Assembly: GCA_964576215.1 (NCBI GenBank)
Contig: CAZNVM010000357.1
Location: 1 to 11,924, forward strand
Reading direction: 5' to 3'
DNA: 11,924 nt
Origin: JAVBSX01 sp964576215
GTDB lineage: Bacteria > Planctomycetota > Planctomycetia > Pirellulales > Thermoguttaceae
The position numbers were made by a program, and so were the translations under genes. Positions 6,313 through 11,924 of the stretch are shown here, one piece after another. How positions within the stretch are numbered: position 1 is the first letter of the stretch; every line of letters begins with the position of its first letter. The notes below the pieces were generated by a model. It was not told where the DNA came from and ran no database searches. It worked only from the letters and a program-made list of their open reading frames with translations.

Positions 6313-7359
6313 CAACAAAAGAAAAACCGGGACTCCGATCAACGCGGTCAGGATGGAAACCGGCAAGCCTCTTGGTGGAAGAACCAGACGGGCCGCCGTG
6401 TCCGCGACAAGAAGTAGCAAGCCGCCCAGCAAAAGCGTGAACGGCAAGAGAAACCGGTTGTCCGCACCAATCATCAATCGGGCCAAATGAGGGACGACCA
6501 AACCGACGAATCCGATAATTCCCACCTGCGAAACGATCACTGCTGTTAAAAACGAAGCGAGTAGCATGGTCGTTGTTCGCAATCGTCGGACCGGAACTCC
6601 GAGTCCCTGGGCGGTTTCTTCACCGAAAGCCGAGGCGTTGTAATTCCAGCTTTGAGAAAGAAAAAAAACGCTGACCATTACGACGCAACATCCCATCAGC
6701 CCCAGCGAATTCCAGCTTGCCCGGGCTGTGTCGCCGAAGGTCCAGTAGACGATTGCGGCAAGTCGGGCTTCGTCTGCGAGATACTGCATAAACATCTGTC
6801 CGGCGGAAAATAAGGAACTGAGTGCAACGCCGACCAAAATGATCGTTTCCGACCGGGAACCGTGAAACCGGCTCAAACCGAGAATCATCACCGTTGCCAA
6901 AATCGCTCCGCCGAAAGCTCCCAGTGCGATTGTGCTTCGTGAAAGCAGTTCTCCGAAGGCGGGGTTCACCGCAACGAGCTGACCGCCGCCGAGCATCAAC
7001 GTTAAAGCCGCCCCGAAGGCTGCCGCGTTGGAAATCCCCAGCGTGAGCGGCGAGCAAAGCGGGTTGCGGAGCACGTTTTGCATGGTCGCTCCGGCAATCG
7101 AAAGACCTGCGCCTGCCAGAACCGCAGCCAAAGCCTGGGGGAGACGAATGTTCAAAATAATCTGGGGCCAACGCGGATTCGATTTAAACCCGCAAAGGAT
7201 ACGAACCGTTTCTCCAAGTGGAACCATCGCCGCCCCGACCGAAAGAGAGAGACAAAAAGCGAGTACCAGCAAAACCGCAACAAGGATCAACAGCGCACTT
7301 CGGCACCTTAAAGAGCGGGAATAGTCCGATGGTCGATTTTTTCCCATTACGTTTTTCAC
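6277..7359 (-). CDS. FecCD-type ABC transporter permease (iron-siderophore/cobalamin family), orphan
   Basis: The predicted 360-aa inner-membrane permease belongs to the BtuC/FecCD/FhuB family, which imports iron chelates, haem or cobalamin together with an ATPase and a periplasmic binding protein. Family blocks are RLPQALAAVLAG (72-83), AGATMQNVLRNPL with SPLTLGIS (89-110), YWTFGDT (205-211), the cytoplasmic coupling-loop block FGEETAQGLG (245-254), GFVGLVVPHLAR (283-294), and a C-terminal GLPVSILTALIGVP (331-344). The usual Glu of the late ELPVG motif is Gly (G331). About nine to ten membrane helices fit the family, and length is normal. The GTG start at 7359 overlaps the upstream TGA stop as GTGA, so translation is probably coupled; an ATG at 7347 is the alternative. 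No ATPase or binding protein is in the window. Substrate unknown. Confidence 0.93.
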   Translation of the reverse strand: MKNVMGKNRPSDYSRSLRCRSALLILVAVLLVLAFCLSLSVGAAMVPLGETVRILCGFKSNPRWPQIILNIRLPQALAAVLAGAGLSIAGATMQNVLRNPLCSPLTLGISNAAAFGAALTLMLGGGQLVAVNPAFGELLSRSTIALGAFGGAILATVMILGLSRFHGSRSETIILVGVALSSLFSAGQMFMQYLADEARLAAIVYWTFGDTARASWNSLGLMGCCVVMVSVFFLSQSWNYNASAFGEETAQGLGVPVRRLRTTTMLLASFLTAVIVSQVGIIGFVGLVVPHLARLMIGADNRFLLPFTLLLGGLLLLVADTAARLVLPPRGLPVSILTALIGVPVFLLLLCSKRSEKTFF

Positions 7360-8912
7360 GGTGTCGTTTTTTGCGTTCTCAAACCGGTTTCCTGTTGTCG
7401 GTTGATCGTTGGAGCGGCGATGGAGCGGCGGTTTATTGTAGCGGCCTGTTCGGTCAACGTCGGGTGTCCGACAGCGACACTTTCCCTTTCCAAAAGAACA
7501 TCAAGGAATTTCTCCGAAACGTTTTCAAGTTTGATGATTTCCGACTGCACCTTTTCGTTTCCTTTTCTTGCCGGATTGATAATCAGAATGACTTCCGCCC
7601 CTTCCGATTGCCGGCGTCGGACTTCTTCCACCGTTGCTTGCTCTTCCAGTGTCAACGACGAAGAACGAGACGGTGCGTTTTGCGACATCGTTGTCAGGAG
7701 GTTATTTCTCTCCATCTCGGCGAGAGGGGCCGGGCCACTCAGAGACGCCAGCGCAATATCGGATGGCGGTCCAGCGGGTTGAACCGGTGCCTGTTGCGAT
7801 GCCTGTTGCGGCGCCTGCTGTGCTACTTGCGAGGAGGAGAGACTCGGGAATTGGTAAATCGCTGTAAATTGCGGTCCAAGTCGATCCAATTGATTACGAA
7901 CGACCGAAAGAGGAACGAAATGTCCGTCGTTGGAATTGGGATCGCCGGTGTTGCAGACTCCGACCAAATATCCGTCGGTGGAGAAAAGTCCGCCGCCGCT
8001 TCGCCCTTTCGTCGGTGCTCCGGAAACCTGAATGTAATGAAACGGGTATCGATAATGACTCGGCGTACTGCATCGGTCAAGCGAAATAATGTTGTGTTGC
8101 CGAATCGTCGGATTTGCCCCCCCGTCGCAACCGACGGAAATCAAGTTTTGTCCGACTTGAAGCGTGTCTCTCGAGGCAAGCGGAATCGCACGAATGAACG
8201 TGTTGGGGGGAACCGCAAACTTCACGAACGCCAAATCGTTTTCCAAATCATCATAATCGATACACTCTCCCTGGACTTTAACAGTTCCGTTTTCCAGGAA
8301 CAAGTCCAACTCGACCGGTCCCTTCCCCTTGGATTCACGGAAAATGTGACCGCAGGTTAAAAACAACGCTTCGCCGCTCCGGGTATCGATGATCGTACCG
8401 GTTCCGGTTGACAGGCCGGTCGGATCGTTGACATAGATACGAACGGATGCAGAAAGATAGGGATTCGCAGAGAGATTCGCAGGTACTACAGTGTTGGGGG
8501 GCGGGGATTGTTGGGGCGATTGTTGGGGCGATTGTACCGGTCCATTTTGCTGGAAAGATTCCCGGCCTTTATTGTAAAGTTCGACGATTTTTTTCTGCAT
8601 TACGTCGGGATCGGACTCATCCACGATTCGACCAAATTCCTTGTTGTCGATGAGCATAATCAACGTCGGAACGCCTCGTATCTTAAACTGCCTGGCAGTA
8701 TCCATGTTGTGCTGAGCATCAATGTAGGTAATCGGCCAACCGCCGTATTCCCGAAGCTCATCCATTCGTGGTTTAATTCGGGCACAAACAGGGCAACCTG
8801 AGGCCCCGAAGAACAGGAATTTCATTTCACCGGCGGAGACAAATGTTGTTTCGACGGTAAAAAACAGCAAGAAAAACAAGAAAGACCGCAAAAAAGTTCG
8901 AGTTCCGAACAT
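7356..8912 (-). CDS. secreted thioredoxin-like / trypsin-like serine protease fusion
   Basis: The 518-aa protein starts at the ATG at 8912, set by GGAGG (8921-8925) 8 nt upstream; in-frame ATGs at 8927 and 9002 are less suited. Residues 1-27 form a signal peptide (FLFFLLFF core, VSA end). Residues ~30-117 are a thioredoxin-like domain with CPVC at 40-43 and the cis-Pro motif GVPTL (P82). A Gln/Pro/Ser linker (121-140) leads to a trypsin-like domain (~150-345) with an intact triad: H189 (TCGHIF), D226 (ENDLAF) and S305 (GRSGGGLF). A second Gln-rich linker and a tail of about 130 residues follow; the tail includes EVILIINPARKG. No PDZ domain is visible, unlike DegP. It probably acts in the periplasm or at the surface; the substrate is unknown. 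It is first in an operon with the FecCD permease. Domain calls are strong; joint function is inference. Confidence 0.88.
   Translation of the reverse strand: MFGTRTFLRSFLFFLLFFTVETTFVSAGEMKFLFFGASGCPVCARIKPRMDELREYGGWPITYIDAQHNMDTARQFKIRGVPTLIMLIDNKEFGRIVDESDPDVMQKKIVELYNKGRESFQQNGPVQSPQQSPQQSPPPNTVVPANLSANPYLSASVRIYVNDPTGLSTGTGTIIDTRSGEALFLTCGHIFRESKGKGPVELDLFLENGTVKVQGECIDYDDLENDLAFVKFAVPPNTFIRAIPLASRDTLQVGQNLISVGCDGGANPTIRQHNIISLDRCSTPSHYRYPFHYIQVSGAPTKGRSGGGLFSTDGYLVGVCNTGDPNSNDGHFVPLSVVRNQLDRLGPQFTAIYQFPSLSSSQVAQQAPQQASQQAPVQPAGPPSDIALASLSGPAPLAEMERNNLLTTMSQNAPSRSSSLTLEEQATVEEVRRRQSEGAEVILIINPARKGNEKVQSEIIKLENVSEKFLDVLLERESVAVGHPTLTEQAATINRRSIAAPTINRQQETGLRTQKTTP
7783..7830. repeat. short degenerate 12-bp tandem repeat encoding a Gln-rich linker
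   Basis: Imperfect units of about 12 bp resembling gcctgttgcgat encode QQAPQQASQQAP in the second linker of the thioredoxin-trypsin protein. It probably reflects slippage in a low-complexity linker and can vary in copy number between strains. Confidence 0.5.
8506..8535. repeat. 12-bp tandem repeat (about 2.5 copies) encoding the Gln/Pro linker
   Basis: The unit gattgttggggc occurs at 8506-8517 and 8518-8529, with a partial third at 8530-8535. On the minus strand it encodes SPQQSPQQSP between the thioredoxin and protease domains. The unit length keeps the frame. Confidence 0.75.
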
Positions 8913-8982
8913 AAAAAGAGCCTCCATTCTCCAGTGATTTCGAAGACAAAAATTTTGAGTACCACTTTCCGGACATCGTGTC

Positions 8983-8996
8983 GGATTCTCGAATCC
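8983..8996. promoter_or_regulatory. operator-like palindrome overlapping the promoter -10
   Basis: ggattc and gaatcc form a perfect 6-2-6 palindrome that overlaps the predicted -10 box (8993-8998) and reaches the expected transcription start of the thioredoxin-trypsin/permease operon. The position suits repressor binding. No regulator gene is in the window, so this is inference. Confidence 0.35.
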
Positions 8997-9021
8997 TACC
9001 AAAATTGTCCGAATCGTGCAA
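8993..9021 (-). promoter_or_regulatory. sigma70-type promoter of the thioredoxin-trypsin/FecCD operon
   Basis: On the minus strand, TTGCAC (9016-9021) is 17 bp from TAGGAT (8993-8998). Transcription would start near 8986, leaving a leader of about 74 nt before the ATG at 8912. This suggests the operon can be transcribed separately from lpxA upstream. Confidence 0.55.
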
Positions 9022-9081
9022 TCCCAAAAATAGAGAAGGAGGCACTCCGTTTGTCCACGGTCCCTTTATGCCCTACATCCA

Positions 9082-9945
9082 TCAACCAACGTTTCGTTTC
9101 AGAGAAAACGCTTCAGGCACATCTCCCTCGTCGGCGTTGTGGATTTTGAGAATTGGTTTTTCGCCTTGGGACCGGCGTTCACTGACGATTCCCCGGGTCG
9201 AACCCAAAAGGAATTGGGCCAATTTTTGCGCCGGGCCGGTCGTAAACGTTTCTTTCATGGTTCCAAGAATTTCCTGCCAGGGTAATTCGCTTCGGTAAAG
9301 CATCCGGTAAGCGGCTTTGAGCTGCTTGATCTCTTCAACCGAATATCCGGCGCGACGCAAGCCGATCAGGTTCAATCCGACGATCCGGCTGGTCAAACCG
9401 TCCACCATCATAAACGGCGGTACATCTTGGACGACGTGAGCTTGCCCGCCGACCATTGCCAAAGTCCCAACCCGGCAAAACTGGTGAACCCCGACGGCCC
9501 CGGAAAGGATTGCCCGATCTTCCACGCAAACATGACCGGCCAACAGAACATTGTTGACGATCACGGCATTGTTTCCAATTTTGCAATCATGAGCGATGTG
9601 GGCATTGACCATGAAGGTATTATTGTCGCCGATCAAAGTCGTTCCCGACTCTTTCATGGAACGATGCACGGTCGTATTTTCGCGGAACACGTTTCCGTTT
9701 CCGATTACGATATTGCCGCAAGCCTCGGGAATGGTAACGAGCTGCGGCATTCCACCGATCACCGTTCCTTCGCAAACGACGTTATTTTCCCCAAGAACCG
9801 ATCCTTTTTTGATGGTGACCCGGCCTTCCAATCGACAACCATAGCCGATCTCGACGCCGTTTTCGACGACACAGAATGGACCAATCTCGACGTTTTTCCC
9901 GATGATTGCGTGGGGACCGATGACTGCGCTGGGATGTATTTGCAC
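9082..9945 (-). CDS. lpxA: acyl-ACP--UDP-N-acetylglucosamine O-acyltransferase
   Basis: LpxA transfers a hydroxyacyl chain from acyl carrier protein to UDP-GlcNAc, the first step of lipid A synthesis, in the cytoplasm. Hexapeptide repeats of the left-handed beta helix run from IHPSAVIG to about residue 190. NAHIAHDC holds the catalytic His (H119, equal to E. coli H125), followed by LLAGHV, GVHQFC, MVGGQAHVVQDVPPF, and a helical C-terminus with GLRRAGYS, YRMLYRS and STRGIV. These motifs separate it from LpxD. The GTG at 9945 (287 aa) is preferred: it puts the N-terminus where the family begins and has GAAAGG about 10 nt upstream. The frame is open to a GTG at 10014 with no ribosome site. The C-terminus runs some 27 residues past STRGIV. 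The gene stands alone, without lpxD, fabZ or lpxB. Confidence 0.93.
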   Translation of the reverse strand: MQIHPSAVIGPHAIIGKNVEIGPFCVVENGVEIGYGCRLEGRVTIKKGSVLGENNVVCEGTVIGGMPQLVTIPEACGNIVIGNGNVFRENTTVHRSMKESGTTLIGDNNTFMVNAHIAHDCKIGNNAVIVNNVLLAGHVCVEDRAILSGAVGVHQFCRVGTLAMVGGQAHVVQDVPPFMMVDGLTSRIVGLNLIGLRRAGYSVEEIKQLKAAYRMLYRSELPWQEILGTMKETFTTGPAQKLAQFLLGSTRGIVSERRSQGEKPILKIHNADEGDVPEAFSLKRNVG

Positions 9946-10018
9946 CTTTTCCGGGCCTTTCTTGACTAAAAGGGTGGACTTTCTTGTCGAAACGACAGGC
10001 AAAAAATAACACACACGG

Positions 10019-10047
10019 ATAATATCGAAAAAACGGATTTTGGAAAA
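10019..10047 (-). promoter_or_regulatory. possible promoter of lpxA
   Basis: On the minus strand, TTTTCC (10042-10047) is 17 bp from TATTAT (10019-10024). Transcription would begin near 10012, which agrees with translation from the GTG at 9945 rather than from 10014. The -35 is weak. Confidence 0.35.
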
Positions 10048-10103
10048 GAGCGATTTTTTTCAACTTCCGGATTTTCCGAAAAAGCCGTGAAAAAATTTTG
10101 GAA

Positions 10104-10132
10104 TTGATTCATTTTGACAAAAAACATATGAT
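10104..10132 (+). promoter_or_regulatory. sigma70-type promoter of the gene at 10180
   Basis: TTGATT (10104-10109) and TATGAT (10127-10132) are 17 bp apart. The expected start near 10139 puts the hairpin repeat at about +11. This is the same arrangement as at 1145-1212. Confidence 0.6.
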
Positions 10133-10149
10133 TAGCGGGGCACCGTATC

Positions 10150-10172
10150 GTCGCACAGGGTGCGACGGCTAA
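10150..10172 (+). repeat. hairpin repeat copy 2 (5' leader type)
   Basis: Arms gtcgcac and gtgcgac, loop agg, tail ggctaa; identical over 23 bp to copy 1. An outer c10149-g10167 pair makes the stem 8 bp. It ends 7 nt before the ATG at 10180 and occupies most of the predicted leader, so it could affect ribosome access or mRNA stability. Confidence 0.85.
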
Positions 10173-10179
10173 ACTAAAG

Positions 10180-11553
10180 ATGAAAGATCGAACCCGACAC
10201 TCGCTTGCCGTATTGCTGTTTCTGGTCTTCGGACCAACGCTTACCGCTGCGCTCGTCGGGTGGGTCGCCCTGCGTCGCTCGCCGCTTGCCGTTCAAGCGG
10301 AAACCTCCACAATACGGACCGGAACCGGAATCGACCTGAAAATCAACTCGGTCGAGTATCGCCGCTGGAACCTTTGGAAATACGGTCAAATGGAATTACC
10401 GCATCCCAACACCGGTCGGCCGCTTGTCGTTTTTTCCGACTTGGAAAATCGGCTTCTTCCGTCGAAGATTTCGAAGTCCAGTTCTCTTTTTTCCCTTTTT
10501 TTTCCGGAAATCAATACGAAATCCGTTCGGAAAATCCAATCCCCTTTTGTGTCGATCACCCTTCATTCGGGGACCGATCTTGCGATTCTAGGCGATTTTC
10601 TCCTCAACCAGTTTGGCGACCGCTTTGCCGACCGAAAGGGAAATGTTGTGTTCAATTTCGACGAAATCGAAATTCATTGCCCGGCCCCTCCCCTGTTTCG
10701 GTTGCGGCTTGTGGAAGGACATTTTTACTCGGAAAATGGAAAAAGTTCGCTGGAATGTTCGTTTAACTTCCAGGAAAATCCGTCGCAGGAACCGGTTTTG
10801 TTCACGATTACCCGACAAAAAGGGGATTCCGACGCCCCGGAGCTTCTCGTGGAACTCCGAACGGAAACGACGGCGGTTCCCGTGCGATTCCTCGCGTTGT
10901 TGTTTCCCGGTCTCAAATCGTTGGGACCGGAGTCGTTTTTTCACGGAACCGTTCGTGGAGAGCTTTTGAAGAAGAATACCTGGGTCGTTACGTTTGAGGA
11001 CATGACCATCGAAAACGCCGACCTGAAGACCTTGGGGGCGGAATTGACCCCTTACCGTTTAAGCGGTCGGGTAAACCTCATGGTCAAGTCGGCAAGAATC
11101 GCACGGAGCGGCAATCAATCCCGATTTTTGGACGGCTCCGGTTGGGTTCAAATTGAAAACGGTTCAATCGAGCGAAAATTGCTCGCCCAATTGATCGACG
11201 ATTGGCAATTATCGCCGACCCCGAACGACGAGACGAATCCGCTCCATCAGTGGAAAGACCTTCTGGAACTTCTTCCGCGAGAACGGCAAGACGTTGCGTT
11301 TGTTGCCGCTCCGCTTCTTGTGTTTCTCGGCAAAGACGGGATTTCGCTTTGTCCGGTCCCCAAAAATGAAAAAAGCGGTTTAATCATGGAAGTGGATAAA
11401 GAGGGATTTTACAAGTATCATCTTCCGAAACAAAACCGTTCCACACCGATTCCTTATTGGGCCTTTTTCCGTTCGTTCTCTCCGCCCAATGCGGAGTTTT
11501 TTCCGCTAACGCCCCAGGTTCAGAAGATTGTACCGTATCTTTTTCAGCCCTGA
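10180..11553 (+). CDS. membrane-anchored protein of unknown function (weak AsmA-like character)
   Basis: I do not recognise the family. The 457-aa product has a short basic N-terminus and one hydrophobic segment at about residues 8-30 (SLAVLLFLVFGPTLTAALVG), which is either an anchor or an uncleaved signal. The rest is predicted soluble and extracytoplasmic, rich in alternating beta-like stretches such as VSITLHSGTDLAILGDFLL and LSGRVNLMVKSARIA, and ends with short helices. Long beta-rich extracytoplasmic chains behind one N-terminal helix recall AsmA-like envelope lipid-transport proteins, but no diagnostic motif was seen. No Shine-Dalgarno precedes the ATG; only aaag touches it. A good promoter lies upstream, with lpxA divergent. 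The gene is bracketed by hairpin repeats (10150-10172 and 11559-11581), like the TPR-like gene. Expression is plausible; function is unknown. Confidence 0.75.
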   Translation: MKDRTRHSLAVLLFLVFGPTLTAALVGWVALRRSPLAVQAETSTIRTGTGIDLKINSVEYRRWNLWKYGQMELPHPNTGRPLVVFSDLENRLLPSKISKSSSLFSLFFPEINTKSVRKIQSPFVSITLHSGTDLAILGDFLLNQFGDRFADRKGNVVFNFDEIEIHCPAPPLFRLRLVEGHFYSENGKSSLECSFNFQENPSQEPVLFTITRQKGDSDAPELLVELRTETTAVPVRFLALLFPGLKSLGPESFFHGTVRGELLKKNTWVVTFEDMTIENADLKTLGAELTPYRLSGRVNLMVKSARIARSGNQSRFLDGSGWVQIENGSIERKLLAQLIDDWQLSPTPNDETNPLHQWKDLLELLPRERQDVAFVAAPLLVFLGKDGISLCPVPKNEKSGLIMEVDKEGFYKYHLPKQNRSTPIPYWAFFRSFSPPNAEFFPLTPQVQKIVPYLFQP

Positions 11554-11558
11554 AATGC

Positions 11559-11581
11559 GCCGCACAGGATGCGGCGGCTAA
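11559..11581 (+). repeat. hairpin repeat copy 5 (3' type)
   Basis: Arms gccgcac and atgcggc around loop agg, tail ggctaa. The loop-closing pair is c-a, so the stem shortens there, but c11558-g11576 extends it outside. It starts 5 nt after the stop codon at 11551-11553. An A-run follows, not a T-run, so it is not a canonical terminator in the plus direction. Confidence 0.8.
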
Positions 11582-11924
11582 AAAAACGACGGATACCTTG
11601 TTGCATTCCGCCGGGAAGTTCGATACAATGTACTTCAGTCTGTTTTGTCCGTTCTCGTAAACACTAGACTTGTTCGGAAACGACATATTTTCTTCTCTTG
11701 GTGTCCCCGCGAAAGCGGAATTCAGGCCAATGAGAACCGTCGATTCATTTTAAAACTGTAACTTTAATCGATTCCGCAAGTGTCAGGCTACGCCGTTAAG
11801 TAACTTGGCAGTCTGACTTGACTGTCAAGCGAAGTAACCCATTGTTGTAAAAGGATTTGCGTGATTTTTAATTGCCAAGTGTTTTGCGTTTGTTTTTTTA
11901 CCAGATTGCTGAAAAACCTTGCAT
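11582..11924. other. region without a recognisable gene
   Basis: No open frame here has family features. A hairpin at 11707-11718 (ccgc, gaaa, gcgg) resembles the core of the widespread tcccgcgaaagcggga type of bacterial repeat. A stronger inverted repeat lies at 11804-11829. A T-rich stretch (11890-11901) follows further on but is not next to a hairpin. The window ends before any next gene can be identified. Confidence 0.5.
11804..11829. repeat. 10-bp inverted repeat flanked by aagtaac direct repeats
   Basis: Arms cttggcagtc (11804-11813) and gactgtcaag (11820-11829) pair at all ten positions, one as G-U, around a 6-nt loop. The 7-mer aagtaac lies on both sides, at 11798-11804 and 11832-11838, and once more upstream of the YfhO-like gene at 3807-3813. 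It may be an operator, an RNA hairpin or a small repeat; nothing decides between these. Confidence 0.5.

Noticed and set aside
6620..7171. 183-codon minus-strand open frame inside the FecCD gene
   Set aside because: It lies out of frame within a clear permease gene and has Arg/Ser/Phe-rich composition.
7218..8360. 380-codon plus-strand open frame across the permease start and the protease gene
   Set aside because: It is antisense to two well-supported genes, is very rich in Arg, Ser and Asn with no domain features, and has no ribosome site. It is a shadow frame.
8913..9002. Upstream ATG at 9002 as the start of the thioredoxin-trypsin gene
   Set aside because: It would place 30 polar residues ahead of the signal peptide and lies upstream of the predicted transcription start. 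GGAGG at 8921-8925 points to the ATG at 8912.
9943..10014. GTG at 10014 as the lpxA start
   Set aside because: It would add 23 residues absent from the family, has no Shine-Dalgarno, and lies at the predicted transcription start. The GTG at 9945 fits the family N-terminus and has a purine-rich site upstream.
1190..11581. Hairpin repeats as a CRISPR array or integron attC sites
   Set aside because: Copies are kilobases apart with whole genes between them and no regular spacers, no cas genes and no integrase. They are also much shorter than attC sites and lack the core-site layout.

Overview
The window looks like a chromosomal segment of a planctomycete (Pirellulales-like), judged from recollection rather than a search. 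The signs are the mosaic of unrelated single genes on alternating strands, a secreted thioredoxin-trypsin fusion, a Gram-negative lipid A gene (lpxA), a YfhO-like giant membrane protein, a secreted protein of unknown family, and peptide-coding palindromic repeats of the kind I associate with this phylum. Base composition is near 50% GC by eye. I see no phage, transposase, CRISPR array, rRNA or tRNA.

Layout: an AT-rich edge bounded by a 14-bp inverted repeat (1-131); a nucleoside hydrolase (minus, 147-1091); a divergent promoter region; a membrane-anchored TPR-like protein (plus, 1241-2029); ribosomal protein bL27 (minus, 2082-2333); a secreted protein of unknown function (minus, 2400-3491); an AT-rich divergent region (3492-3873); a YfhO/GT-C-like membrane protein (plus, 3874-6312) whose end overlaps that of a FecCD-type ABC permease (minus, 6277-7359); the thioredoxin-trypsin fusion (minus, 7356-8912), which overlaps the permease start by 4 bp (GTGA) and so forms an operon with it; lpxA (minus, 9082-9945); a membrane-anchored protein of unknown family (plus, 10180-11553); and about 370 bp with no gene.

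The genes do not form one pathway. Most are cell-envelope or export related (lpxA, YfhO-like, FecCD, secreted protease, two anchored proteins), with a salvage enzyme and a ribosomal protein among them.

The most striking signal is non-coding. Five copies of a ~23-bp hairpin repeat (7-bp stem, loop agg, tail ggctaa or similar) all lie in the same orientation, with compensatory stem changes. Two unrelated plus-strand genes, about 8 kb apart, are each bracketed by one copy in the 5' leader, close to the predicted transcription start, and one copy 5-9 nt after the stop. The two leader copies are identical over 23 bp; the 3' copies form a different stem subtype. The bracketed genes are also the ones that start with no visible Shine-Dalgarno. 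Two further palindromic elements, of different families, are inserted in frame in the YfhO-like gene, and a copy of the hairpin repeat encodes part of that protein's C-terminal tail.
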